A program made the position numbers and the translations under genes. The notes under the pieces are model-generated. The model was not told where the DNA came from and searched no databases. It was given only the letters and a program-made list of their open reading frames with translations. Source: Duganella sp. SG902 (GTDB taxonomy: Bacteria; Pseudomonadota; Gammaproteobacteria; Burkholderiales; Burkholderiaceae_D). Taken from it: a stretch of 64,000 bases of DNA. Position 1 is the first letter of the stretch. Every line of letters begins with the position of its first letter. Positions 34,601 to 42,312 of this stretch are shown here, in pieces. Location of the stretch: NCBI RefSeq assembly GCF_013376005.1, contig NZ_JABMJK010000002.1, forward strand, positions 186,001 through 250,000, written 5' to 3'.

Positions 34601-35191
34601 ACCCTGACCGGTGCGGCAGCGGAAGTCGCGCTGACCTCGCTGGACGCGTCGACCCTGACCGGCAAGCTGGTCGCTTCGACCAACGGCACCGTGGCTGAAA
34701 CCATCAAAGGTGGTACCGCTGCTGACACCCTGACCGCGGCCGGCAATGGCGACACCCTGAACGGTGGCGCTGGCGCCGACACCCTGATCGTGGGCGGCAA
34801 CCTGGCTACCCTGACCGGCGGCGCTGGCAACGACACGTTCAACGTGGCCGCTGCCACCACCAACGTCAACAGCTACGCCACCATCACCGACCTGACCGCC
34901 GGCGACATCATCAAGTTTGCTGCCTCGGCAGTTGACTTCAATGCGTCGAAAGTCTCGCTGGCTGATACCGCTGTGTTCCAGGATTACGCCAACGCCGCTA
35001 TCGCTTCGACCGACACCGGTGACGTATCGTGGTTCCAAGTGGGTGGCAACACCTACGTGATCGACAACGTGAGCAACAATGCCTCGGCCTTCGTCAACGG
35101 CAGCGACATCATCGTCAAGATCACCGGTCTGGTTGACCTGAGCCACTCGTCGTTCAGCGCCACCAACAACACCCTGGTCATCGTTTCGTAA
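31649..35191 (+). CDS. DUF4214/RTX secreted protein, probable S-layer protein and type I secretion substrate
   Basis: A 1,180-residue acidic protein with no signal peptide and no cysteine that I can find. Residues 1-120 resemble DUF4214 (YAAVVQQLYVAYFGRPAD, VIGRTPDLGPGWDFWYNAL). The middle is long Thr/Ala/Gly/Val-rich repetitive beta structure (DTLNALDSIDGGAGTDTLNV, many TVDG/ITIDGG units). Residues about 1020-1064 carry RTX calcium-binding nonapeptides (LNGGAGADTLIVGG, LTGGAGNDTF), and the end (NTLVIVS) fits an uncleaved type I signal. Codons are strongly biased (ACC, GGC, CTG, TCG), suggesting very high expression. The exporter genes follow. The layout resembles RsaA with RsaDEF in Caulobacter. 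A large adhesin is the alternative. Confidence 0.85.
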   Translation: MAAQDYAAVVQQLYVAYFGRPADYFGLQNFEAQLDAMGAPKTITELNAAVQSGSNPALNALINSFSSSAESTALYGTDNSPIGISKFLVAVFQNVIGRTPDLGPGWDFWYNALATGALSRANAALAIAEGALSNTSAQGLLDAQAVLNKQKVATAFTTALDTPEKINAYSTAAAVATATGLLKDVTASTDVAAYQTTVLAAVSTVLTGSIGGTTANLTVAVETVAGTNGNDTFNGTYTQGGATGDTLNALDSIDGGAGTDTLNVLALDALTSLPGGLVIKNVENLSFRGAAGITFDQTAATGITGLTNIAVTQATTATITAAATTAVSVTGATGDIAIDGGSTQSVTTAGGTGVDITLGATTGAKGAISVNDAKQSTGNIAVDGGTTVSVTASGAGTGTIDIGQVTKATGAVNVTSIGAAAAGADATLGAITIDGGSTVTVIQTATSDATAAATDTTGHTITQSAVDIGGGKATAVTVVQTAAATAVGAVDAVAAVKQTTEVTFAAMTAGQTVIIDGLTFTASKALTAAQVAAAFASIAAGAGQGSAAAGNGIYTGALTNFSSGAVVTSGTTSKVVFTEKTAGTNATIDVDNGTATAPTVGTTVAGTAAIDAVAGVLGVVGGAVTINDDAGGKLTTVTLDGTGAASITSDKLTTLNVANTDQNVTVVNTAATTLGLTVDNLGVDAAGTIALGAAYTTLNLTATSDSAFVLTGAGVTTLAVSGAGVADLGATTLGALKTVTVSGSAGLNLITATATSVNTSATTGDSSIGIDSTVGTFTGGAGKDTVTVSSTTVTKAIALGAGDDTLDLTAFTAATLGANVSGGDGTDTLVLDSGVAATNSTTNTFATKFDGFEKLGLNQAAADLTVDLANLDNISYVISAGAAAGVTETLKNLAAAGTVELTTAAGDAASTVDVQLADATGTADVLNVVLKNGANTDFGILKAADVETINITATDTTASTINTHTLSLDADSVKSVVVTGNANVTLTGAAAEVALTSLDASTLTGKLVASTNGTVAETIKGGTAADTLTAAGNGDTLNGGAGADTLIVGGNLATLTGGAGNDTFNVAAATTNVNSYATITDLTAGDIIKFAASAVDFNASKVSLADTAVFQDYANAAIASTDTGDVSWFQVGGNTYVIDNVSNNASAFVNGSDIIVKITGLVDLSHSSFSATNNTLVIVS

Positions 35192-35240
35192 TCGACCCCG
35201 GTGTCCTCTCGCCCGGCCTTGGCCGGGCAGGGGGGATGGT

Positions 35241-35276
35241 AAAAAACCCCCTGCACTCCGGTGCCGGGGGTTTTTT
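35241..35276 (+). terminator. rho-independent terminator after the RTX gene
   Basis: AAAAAACCCCC and GCAC pair with GTGC and GGGGGTTTTTT around a TCCG loop, with one mismatch. A second smaller hairpin (CCCGGCCTTGGCCGGG, near 35212-35227) precedes it. The terminator probably lets the substrate gene be expressed far above the exporter genes. Confidence 0.9.
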
Positions 35277-35312
35277 ACTTTTAGGCTGAAAAGTGTGGCG
35301 CCGCTAAAAATT

Positions 35313-35353
35313 TGTGACGTACATCACATTTCTTGAGCGAATTGAGGGATAAT
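35313..35353 (+). promoter_or_regulatory. perfect CRP-type site and -10 box of the type I secretion operon
   Basis: TGTGACGTACATCACA (35313-35328) is a perfect match to TGTGA-N6-TCACA. GATAAT (35348-35353) starts 27.5 bases past its centre, and no -35 box is present. This is the layout of a class II CRP-activated promoter. Confidence 0.75.
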
Positions 35354-35415
35354 GTCTCGTCTTTCTGAAAAGAAGCTCTTTGTGCGGCCTTGCCGCCCCT
35401 TCATTTGCCCAAGCT

Positions 35416-37233
35416 ATGAAAACACTCGTGAATGCCAAGAACGAGATCCAGACGATCTTGTCCAGTTTTAAACGGACCTTCTATACCATCGGCGTGTTCA
35501 GCGCCATCATCAACCTGCTGGCGCTGGTGCCGTCCATCTACATGTTGCAGGTGTACGACCGCGTCCTGAACAGCCGCAACGAAATCACCCTGCTGATGCT
35601 GACCATCCTGATGATGTGCGGCTACGCCTTCATGGCGGTGCTGGAGCTGGTGCGGTCCTTCGTGCTGGTGCGGGTCGGCGCCAAGTTCGACATGGAAATG
35701 AACAAGCGCGTCTACACCGCCGCCTTCGAGCAAAACCTCAAGGCGGCCGGCGGCAACGCCGGCCAGTCGCTGGCGGACCTGACCAATCTGCGTCAATTCC
35801 TGACCGGCAATGCCCTGTTTGCCTTCTTTGACGCCCCATGGTTCCCGATCTACCTGGCGGTGATCTTTGTGTTCGAGCCGAGCCTGGGCGTGTTCTCGGT
35901 GTGCGGCACGCTGATCCTGATCGGGCTGGCCTACGTCAACGAACGCGCCACCAAGGAGCCGCTGGCGGAAGCCAACACCATGGCCATCACGGCCGGCAAT
36001 CTGGCCACCAACAATCTGCGCAACGCCGAGGTGATCGAGTCGATGGGCATGCTGCCCAACCTGATGAACCGCTGGTTCAAGCTGCATTCGCGCTTCCTCA
36101 ACCTGCAGGCCAAGGCCAGCGAGAAGGCCGGCATCATCAATGCCGTCACCAAGTTTGTGCAATCGTCGCAACAGTCGCTGGTGCTGGGCTTTGGCGCCTT
36201 GCTGGTGCTGGAAGGCAAGCTGACCCCGGGCATGATGATCGCTGCCTCGATCCTGGTGGGCAAGGCGCTGGCGCCGGTGCAGCAGGTGATCGCCACCTGG
36301 AAAAGCTGGTCCTCGACCCGCAGCGCTTATGAGCGCTTGAGCACCCTGCTGGAAAAAAATCCTGCCCGTCCGGCCGGCATGGAACTGCCCACGCCGAAGG
36401 GCAATCTGTCGGTGGAAAACGTCAGCGCTTCGCCGCCGGGCGTCACCGTGCCGGTGCTGCGCGGTGTGCATTTTGCCATCCAGGCCGGCGACGTGCTGGG
36501 CGTGATTGGCCCCAGCGGTTCCGGCAAGTCGACCCTGGCGCGCCTGATGGTGGGCGTGTGGCCGGCGGTGATGGGCAAGGTGCGCCTGGATGGCGCCGAC
36601 ATCTATCAGTGGAACAAGGGGGAGTTGGGGCCGAACCTCGGCTACCTGCCGCAGGATATCGAACTGTTCGCCGGCACGGTGTCGGACAACATTGCCCGTT
36701 TTGGCGAGGTCGATGCCGAGAAAGTGGTGGAGGCGGCCAAGCGCGCCGGTGTGCATGACATGATCCTGCACCTGCCGAAAGGCTACGACACCTTGCTGGC
36801 CGATGGCGGCGGCGGCCTGTCGGGCGGCCAGAAACAGCGCCTCGGCCTGGCCCGCGCCATGTATGGCGACCCGGCGCTGCTGGTGCTGGACGAACCGAAT
36901 TCCAACCTCGACGACGCCGGCGAGGCGGCGCTGGTGGCGGCCGTGCAAGGCATGCGCCAGCGCGGCAAGACGGTGGTGCTGATCACCCACCGCACCAGCA
37001 TCATTGGCGCCACCACCAAGCTGCTGTTCCTGCGCGATGGCGCGGTGGCCGCCTTCGGCCCGACCCAGGAAGTGTTGCAGGGCTTGCAGGCCCAGCAGCA
37101 GAAACAGGTGGCTGCCCAGCAGGCCGCGCAACAGCAGGCCGCCCAGCAAGCCGCACAAGCAGCTCAGGCCGCACAAGCGGCGCAGCAGGCCGCCCAGACT
37201 GGCGCTTCTGGCGCCGCGACGAATCAGGAGTAA
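35416..37233 (+). CDS. type I secretion ABC transporter (PrtD/RsaD-like)
   Basis: A 605-residue inner-membrane exporter: membrane domain with about six helices in the first 310 residues (NLLALVPSIYMLQVYDRVLNS is the family's typical start), then an ATPase domain with Walker A GPSGSGKST (near 363), signature LSGGQKQRLGLARA (near 468), Walker B LLVLDEP and an H-loop (LITHRTS). No C39 peptidase domain is present, so substrates are exported uncleaved, as RTX proteins are. The last 50 residues are an unusual Gln/Ala repeat tail (QQAAQQAAQAAQAAQ). ATG 35416 is preferred over TTG 35380 on family length; neither has a strong ribosome site. Confidence 0.92.
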   Translation: MKTLVNAKNEIQTILSSFKRTFYTIGVFSAIINLLALVPSIYMLQVYDRVLNSRNEITLLMLTILMMCGYAFMAVLELVRSFVLVRVGAKFDMEMNKRVYTAAFEQNLKAAGGNAGQSLADLTNLRQFLTGNALFAFFDAPWFPIYLAVIFVFEPSLGVFSVCGTLILIGLAYVNERATKEPLAEANTMAITAGNLATNNLRNAEVIESMGMLPNLMNRWFKLHSRFLNLQAKASEKAGIINAVTKFVQSSQQSLVLGFGALLVLEGKLTPGMMIAASILVGKALAPVQQVIATWKSWSSTRSAYERLSTLLEKNPARPAGMELPTPKGNLSVENVSASPPGVTVPVLRGVHFAIQAGDVLGVIGPSGSGKSTLARLMVGVWPAVMGKVRLDGADIYQWNKGELGPNLGYLPQDIELFAGTVSDNIARFGEVDAEKVVEAAKRAGVHDMILHLPKGYDTLLADGGGGLSGGQKQRLGLARAMYGDPALLVLDEPNSNLDDAGEAALVAAVQGMRQRGKTVVLITHRTSIIGATTKLLFLRDGAVAAFGPTQEVLQGLQAQQQKQVAAQQAAQQQAAQQAAQAAQAAQAAQQAAQTGASGAATNQE

Positions 37234-37236
37234 ATC

Positions 37237-38604
37237 ATGGCAGGCAATCTCATTAAAAAGCCGGAGCAGCCGGCAACCGATGTCATTTCGCATGACGTCA
37301 CGCCACTGGAAGTGAATACCGACGCCGGCGCCTACGCCAAGGTCGGCTGGACCGTGGTGCTGGGCGGCGTGCTGGGCTTCCTGTTGTGGGCCAGCTTCGC
37401 GCCGCTGGACAAGGGCGTGCCCCTGTCCGGCTTCGTATCCAAGGAAACCAACCGCAAGACGGTGCAGTACCTGAGCGCCGGCACGGTGCAGGACATCCTG
37501 GTGCGCGACGGCGACGTGGTCAAGGCCGGCCAGGTGCTGGTGCGCATGAACGATGTGCAGGCCAGCTCGGCCATGAACACCACGCTGGCGCAGTACATCG
37601 TCAGCCGCGCCGCCGAAGCGCGCCTGACGACCGAGCTGAAAGGCGGCAAGACGGTGCCGTTCCCGCCGGAACTGGAACCGTACAAGAACGATCCGCGCGT
37701 GCAGGAAAACATGGAACTGCAACGCCAGCTGCTGAGCTCGCGTCAACTGGCGCTGGAAAGCGAACTGGCCGCCATGAGCGAAAACGCCGCCGGCCTGAGC
37801 GCGCAAATCCAGGGGCTGGACGAATCGCGCGAAAGCAAGAAGGCCCAGCTGAGCTTCCTGAAGGAAGAACTGGACAACAGCCGCGACCTGGCCAAGGAAG
37901 GCTACATCCCGCGCTCGCGCCTGCTGGAACTGGAGCGTACTTACGCCCAGGTCAGCGGCGCCATCTCGGAAGACGTCGGCAACCTGGCGCGCGCCCGCCG
38001 CCAGGTGGCGGAAAGCAATCTGCGCCGCACCCAGCGCCTGCAGGAGTACCAGAAGGAAGTGCGCAGCCAGCTGTCGGACGTGCACAAGGAGGCCGAATCG
38101 CTGGCCGGCCGTTTGCAGGGCCAGCAGTATGAGGTGGCCGCGGTGGAAGTCAAGTCGCCGGTCGATGGCGTGGTGGTGGGCAGCAATGTGTTCACCAAGG
38201 GCGGCGTGGTCTCGCCAGGCGCCAAGATGATGGAAATCGTGCCGACCGGGGACGCGCTGGTGGTGGAAGGCCAGCTGGCGGTCAATCTGGTGGACCGCGT
38301 GCACGTGGGCCTGCCGGCCGAGCTGATCTTCTCGGCCTTCAATACCAACAAGACGCCGCACATCCCGGGCGAGATCATCCAGGTGGCCGCCGACCGCACC
38401 GTGGACGAGCGCAACGGCCAGCCCTACTACAAGGTGCGCGCGCGCGTGACGCCCGAAGGCGCCAAGCTGATTGCCGCGCACAAGCTGAACATCGTGCCCG
38501 GCATGCCGGTGGAACTGTTCGTGAAGACCGGCGAACGCACCATGATGAGCTATCTGCTGAAGCCGGTCTTCGACCGCGCCAAAACGTCGATGTCGGAGGA
38601 CTAA
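37237..38604 (+). CDS. type I secretion periplasmic adaptor (HlyD/PrtE family)
   Basis: A 455-residue membrane fusion protein: short cytoplasmic start, one membrane helix (VGWTVVLGGVLGFLLWASF), a split lipoyl domain (GTVQDILVRDGDVVKAGQVL; SPVDGVVVGSNVFTKGGVV), a long coiled-coil hairpin (about 130-275) and the barrel domain. It joins the inner-membrane ABC exporter to the TolC-like channel. It begins 3 bases after the ABC gene stop, and the next gene follows without a gap, so the three are one operon. Confidence 0.94.
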   Translation: MAGNLIKKPEQPATDVISHDVTPLEVNTDAGAYAKVGWTVVLGGVLGFLLWASFAPLDKGVPLSGFVSKETNRKTVQYLSAGTVQDILVRDGDVVKAGQVLVRMNDVQASSAMNTTLAQYIVSRAAEARLTTELKGGKTVPFPPELEPYKNDPRVQENMELQRQLLSSRQLALESELAAMSENAAGLSAQIQGLDESRESKKAQLSFLKEELDNSRDLAKEGYIPRSRLLELERTYAQVSGAISEDVGNLARARRQVAESNLRRTQRLQEYQKEVRSQLSDVHKEAESLAGRLQGQQYEVAAVEVKSPVDGVVVGSNVFTKGGVVSPGAKMMEIVPTGDALVVEGQLAVNLVDRVHVGLPAELIFSAFNTNKTPHIPGEIIQVAADRTVDERNGQPYYKVRARVTPEGAKLIAAHKLNIVPGMPVELFVKTGERTMMSYLLKPVFDRAKTSMSED

Positions 38605-39921
38605 GTGTTCAAGCCATCCAAACTGTTGCCGCTGGCGGCGGGCTGCATGCTGTTGTGCGCCAACGCCTCGGCCATGAGCCTGATGCAGGCCTATGAAGCC
38701 GCGCTGAAAAACGATCCGGTCTACCGCTCCGCCTTCTATCAGGCGGAGGGCGGCAAGGAAAACCGCATCCTCGGCCGTTCGTCGCTGTTGCCGAGCGTGT
38801 CGATCAACTACAGCGGCAGTCAGAACCGCAATACCATCGAGTATTTCGGCAAGACCCAGGCGCAGGACTACAACTCGCGCAACGCCACGGTGCAGGTGCG
38901 CCAGCCGCTGTTCAGCGTGGATGCCTGGTCGCGCTACAAGCAGGGCAAGGCGCAAAGCGAACAGGCCGAGGCGCAGTTCGCCTCGCAGAACCAGGAAGTC
39001 ATCATGCGCGTGGTCAGTTCCTACCTGGAGGCGCTGCTCAAGGAAGACCAGCTGGCGCTGGCCCGCACCGAGCGCGACATGTACGCCGAGCAGATGAAGG
39101 TCAACGCCCTGCTGTACAAAAAAGGCGAGGGCACCCGCACCGACGAGCTGGAAACGCGTTCCCGCCTGGACCTGGCCGAGGCCTCGGTGCTGGAAGCGGA
39201 AGACGCGCTCAAGACGGCGCTGGATACGCTGTCTGGCGTAGTGGGCGAGGATGTGAAGGGACTGGACCACCTGCGTCCCGGCTATCAGGTGTCCAATGCC
39301 GACCTGCAGCCTTACGAGGAGTGGAAAAAAACCGCGCTGGCGCAGAATCCCGACATCCAGGCCCTGGCCAAGGGCGTGGAGGTGGCCAGCCAGGAAATCA
39401 ACAAGCAGCGCGCCGGCCACTTTCCGCGCCTGGACCTGACCGCCACCTATGGCAAGCTCGATTCCGACACCACCAGCACGATTGATGAAAAAACCAAGGT
39501 GCGCAGCGTCGGCTTCCAGTTGACGATTCCGCTGTACCAGGGCGGCGCGGTGAGCGCGGCCACGCGCCAGGCGGCCGCCAACCGCGGCAAGGCGCAGGCT
39601 GATCTCGAGGCTGAAATCGACAAGAGCCTGGTGGAATTGCGCCGCAATTACAACCAGGTGACCAGCAGCGTGGCGCGCATCAATGCCTTGCTGCGGGCGG
39701 TGGAATCGGCCAAGCTGCTGATCACCGCCACCGAGCAGAGCATCAAGGGCGGCGTGCGCATCAACCTCGACCTGCTGACCGCGCAACGCCAGCTGGTCAC
39801 CGCCCAGCGCGACCTGGCGCAAGCCCGCTATACCTACATGCTGGCCGCGTTGCGCCTGCGGTCCGAAGCAGGGGTGCTGTCGGCGGAAGACGTGCGCCTG
39901 CTGGCGGCGCATTTCGAATAA
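38605..39921 (+). CDS. TolC-family outer-membrane channel of the type I system
   Basis: A 438-residue outer-membrane efflux protein: signal peptide (LLPLAAGCMLLCANASA), then SLMQAYEAALKNDPVYRSA, the usual start of TolC proteins, the two internal repeats of helical hairpins and the late segment NLDLLTAQRQLVTAQRDLAQARY. It forms the outer-membrane exit duct. The start is GTG 38605, directly after the adaptor's stop codon and well supported by GGAGGA six bases before it. With its own TolC the operon is self-sufficient, as in prtDEF/rsaDEF. Confidence 0.93.
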   Translation: MFKPSKLLPLAAGCMLLCANASAMSLMQAYEAALKNDPVYRSAFYQAEGGKENRILGRSSLLPSVSINYSGSQNRNTIEYFGKTQAQDYNSRNATVQVRQPLFSVDAWSRYKQGKAQSEQAEAQFASQNQEVIMRVVSSYLEALLKEDQLALARTERDMYAEQMKVNALLYKKGEGTRTDELETRSRLDLAEASVLEAEDALKTALDTLSGVVGEDVKGLDHLRPGYQVSNADLQPYEEWKKTALAQNPDIQALAKGVEVASQEINKQRAGHFPRLDLTATYGKLDSDTTSTIDEKTKVRSVGFQLTIPLYQGGAVSAATRQAAANRGKAQADLEAEIDKSLVELRRNYNQVTSSVARINALLRAVESAKLLITATEQSIKGGVRINLDLLTAQRQLVTAQRDLAQARYTYMLAALRLRSEAGVLSAEDVRLLAAHFE

Positions 39922-39928
39922 GGCCGCG

Positions 39929-41005
39929 ATGCAGCCCGCGCGCCAGAGCAAACTGCTGGGACTGGAAATCCTGCGTTTCATTTCCGCGATCGCGGTGTTG
40001 TTCTGGCATTACCAGCACTTCGCCTTCGTGGCCGACAAGCCGGTGGATTTCGTCACCGAGGCGCAGCCGCTGTACGGGCTGTTCCTGGTGTTCTACCGCT
40101 ACGGCTTTTACGGCGTGCAGGTGTTCTGGTGCATCAGCGGCTTCATCTTCTTCTGGAAATACCGCACGGCGATCGCCGACGGTGCGATCGGCGCGGGCAA
40201 ATTCTTTGTGCTGCGCTTTTCGCGCCTGTATCCGCTGCATTTCGCCACCATGATCCTGGTGGGCTTGCTGCAACTGATGTACTTCGCCCAACGCGGCTAC
40301 TACTTCGTCTACCAGCACAACGACCTCAAGCACCTGATCCTGAACCTGTTCCTGGCCAGCCATTGGGGCTTGCAGGATGGTTACAGCTTCAACGCGCCGA
40401 TCTGGTCGATCTCGGTGGAAGTGCTGGTGTACCTGCTGTTCTTTGTGGTGCTGCGCCTGCTCGGCCGTTCGGTGTGGGTGAGCGCGGCTGTGCTGCTGGC
40501 CTGCACGCTGGCCAAATGGCAGTGGGGCAACCAGGTGCTGCCTGCGGTGGACGCGGTGGCGTATTTCTTCGCCGGCGGCATGGCGGCGATGGCCTATGGC
40601 CGCTGGTGGTCGTCGCGCGCGCTGAATTATGCGTTGCTGGGTGTGGTGCTGGCCGCGCCGGTGGGTTTGTATCTGGCCAATCGTCCGCACGACCAGGTCG
40701 CACCGATGTTCCTGCTGGCCTATTTGCCGCTGCTGCTGTTCCTGCTTGCGCGTGACCTGCGCGTGCCGCCGCGCTGGCAGCAGGGGATCGAAGCGGCCGG
40801 CAATATGACCTATTCCAGCTACCTGATCCACTTCCCCATCCAGCTGGCGCTGGCGCTGGCGTGCAATGCGCGCGGCGTGGCGATTCCTTATCGCAGCGTG
40901 GGTTTCTTTGCCCTGTTCATGAGCCTCACCCTGGTGGCCGCCTATTTCCTGTATCGCTGGTTCGAACTGCCGGCGCAGGAGCGCCTGCGCCGGCAAATGC
41001 TTTAG
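39929..41005 (+). CDS. acyltransferase 3 family membrane protein
   Basis: A 358-residue protein with ten or so membrane segments of the acyltransferase 3 (OafA/NodX) family. It has the N-terminal [17 protein letters not shown] with the conserved Arg and catalytic-type His, [14 protein letters not shown], and [20 protein letters not shown]. Such enzymes O-acylate surface sugars. It starts 7 bases after the TolC-like gene, so it is probably the last gene of the secretion operon; it may modify the glycan that anchors the surface protein. This link is inference. Its stop overlaps the convergent trhO gene by 4 bases. Confidence 0.88.
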   Translation: MQPARQSKLLGLEILRFISAIAVLFWHYQHFAFVADKPVDFVTEAQPLYGLFLVFYRYGFYGVQVFWCISGFIFFWKYRTAIADGAIGAGKFFVLRFSRLYPLHFATMILVGLLQLMYFAQRGYYFVYQHNDLKHLILNLFLASHWGLQDGYSFNAPIWSISVEVLVYLLFFVVLRLLGRSVWVSAAVLLACTLAKWQWGNQVLPAVDAVAYFFAGGMAAMAYGRWWSSRALNYALLGVVLAAPVGLYLANRPHDQVAPMFLLAYLPLLLFLLARDLRVPPRWQQGIEAAGNMTYSSYLIHFPIQLALALACNARGVAIPYRSVGFFALFMSLTLVAAYFLYRWFELPAQERLRRQML

Positions 41006-41883
41006 TTCTTCTTGCCGTAGCAGTGCGGGCACGATTCGCCCACCACATACTCCGGCGACAGTTGCTGGCGCGGGGTGACCACGGCGCGGCAGTTGAAGCA
41101 CTGGGCGGTCTCGGTCGGCTCCAGTTTCGGATTGAGGGCGGTGCGGTAGTCGAACACGAAGCAGTCGCCGGTGTAGTGGTCGCCGCCGACCTCCTCGAAG
41201 TACTTGAGGATGCCGCCCTCGAGCTGGTAGACGTTGTCGTAGCCGATGTTCTGCATGTGGATCGCGGCTTTTTCGCAGCGGATGCCGCCGGTGCAGAAGG
41301 TCACCACGGTCTTGCCGGCGAAGTCGTCCTTGTGGGCGGCGATCACTTCCGGGAATTCGGTGAACTTCTTGATGCGGTAGTCGACCGTGTTGTCGAAGGT
41401 GCCGACGTCCACTTCGAAATCGTTGCGGGTGTCGACCATGACCACCGGCTTGCCGTTGTCGTCGACGCCGTTGTCGAGCCAGCGCTTGAGGGTCTTGGCT
41501 TCCACGAACGGCGCGCGGCCTTCTTCCGGCTTGATCAGCGGCATGCGCATGGTGATGATTTCTTTTTTGATCTTGACCAGCATGCGCTTGTGCGATTGCT
41601 CGGCCGAGAAACTTTCCTTCACTTCCAGGTCGGCAAAGCGGGCGTCGCTGCGCACCCAGGCCATGAACTCGTCGATATTTGCGCGCGGACCGGACAGGAA
41701 CATATTGATGCCCTCCGGGGTCAGCAGGATGGTGCCCTTCAGGCCCAGGCGGTTGCAGATGTCCTGGTATTGCGGGCGCATCTCTTCGGTGTTGTCGAAG
41801 GTGACGAATTTGTAGGCGGCGATGTTGACGTGCGGAGCAACGCCAGCATGCGCTTCAGCTTGTAAAGCAGTATTAGCTTGCAT
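41002..41883 (-). CDS. trhO: tRNA uridine(34) hydroxylase TrhO (rhodanese-domain)
   Basis: A 293-residue cytoplasmic protein of the TrhO/YceA family, which uses oxygen to make 5-hydroxyuridine at position 34 of some tRNAs. The N-terminal acylphosphatase-like domain has [19 protein letters not shown]; the rhodanese domain has [12 protein letters not shown] and the catalytic-cysteine loop [11 protein letters not shown]; two C-terminal cysteine pairs (CFNC, CPHC) may bind metal. ATG 41883 is chosen because a perfect TATAAT (minus strand, 41920-41915) overlaps the alternative ATG at 41916. It stands alone, divergent from the ParD-like gene. Confidence 0.93.
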   Translation of the reverse strand: MQANTALQAEAHAGVAPHVNIAAYKFVTFDNTEEMRPQYQDICNRLGLKGTILLTPEGINMFLSGPRANIDEFMAWVRSDARFADLEVKESFSAEQSHKRMLVKIKKEIITMRMPLIKPEEGRAPFVEAKTLKRWLDNGVDDNGKPVVMVDTRNDFEVDVGTFDNTVDYRIKKFTEFPEVIAAHKDDFAGKTVVTFCTGGIRCEKAAIHMQNIGYDNVYQLEGGILKYFEEVGGDHYTGDCFVFDYRTALNPKLEPTETAQCFNCRAVVTPRQQLSPEYVVGESCPHCYGKKN

Positions 41884-41914
41884 GATGGTGAGGAACAAAA
41901 AAGGGAAAGGCGAC

Positions 41915-41920
41915 ATTATA
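41915..41920 (-). promoter_or_regulatory. -10 box of trhO
   Basis: Perfect TATAAT on the minus strand, about 32 bases before the chosen start codon. The palindrome at 41942-41959 lies where the -35 box would be, so whatever binds the palindrome may also control trhO. Confidence 0.6.
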
Positions 41921-41941
41921 CGCGTTCCAGTGCTAAGATTC

Positions 41942-41959
41942 TTACCACAATTGTGGTAA
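41942..41959. promoter_or_regulatory. perfect 18-bp palindromic operator
   Basis: TTACCACAATTGTGGTAA, symmetric without mismatch, ends 13 bases before the ATG of the ParD-like ribbon-helix-helix gene. A single TGTGGTAA half-site recurs at 42210-42217, just after that gene. Such proteins often repress their own promoter through palindromes of this kind, so autoregulation is the likely reading. Confidence 0.7.
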
Positions 41960-41971
41960 TCGGAGGCAGCG

Positions 41972-42196
41972 ATGGCGGGAAGTACCTCGATCCGTATCAG
42001 CCAAGAGCTGTATGAGCAAGCCAGGCAGGATGCTGCTATAGAGCATCGCTCCATCGCGGGGCAAATCGAATTCTGGGCAAGAGTGGGGCGCGCCGCGCTC
42101 GACAATCCGGATTTGCCCGTGACGTTCATTGCGGAGTCACTGGCTTCGATGTCCGAGCCAAGGGAGGACGCCCAGCCCTTTTGTGCCGCGCAGTAG
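41972..42196 (+). CDS. ParD-like ribbon-helix-helix protein (orphan antitoxin type)
   Basis: A 74-residue protein with GGAGG eight bases before ATG. The N-terminal strand and first helix ([21 protein letters not shown]) and the second helix ([19 protein letters not shown]) match the ParD-like antitoxin family, a ribbon-helix-helix DNA-binding fold. The last 25 residues would be the toxin-binding tail in a toxin-antitoxin pair, but no toxin gene adjoins: dnaE follows, and trhO is divergent. It may be a domesticated regulator. The perfect palindrome just upstream supports DNA binding and autoregulation. Confidence 0.8.
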   Translation: MAGSTSIRISQELYEQARQDAAIEHRSIAGQIEFWARVGRAALDNPDLPVTFIAESLASMSEPREDAQPFCAAQ

Positions 42197-42312
42197 CCGG
42201 CGCAAATAATGTGGTAAGTCCGGCTATGAAGCGTGGGGGCTGAATCAGATTGATCGGTATGGCCGGCTGCGCGGTAAAATAGGGGGTTATTGATCCAGTA
42301 TTGAACCCGCCT

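Noticed and set aside
31640..35146. 1,168-codon open frame antisense to the RTX gene
   Set aside because: Extreme codon bias of the real gene removes stop codons from this frame; the translation is Gly/Val/Gln/His-rich and has no start signals.
35401..39981. 1,526-codon open frame antisense to the type I secretion genes
   Set aside because: A shadow of three well-supported genes, with no recognisable domain.
41972..42312. Complete toxin-antitoxin module
   Set aside because: Only the ParD-like half is present; no open frame of ParE/RelE type adjoins it on either strand.
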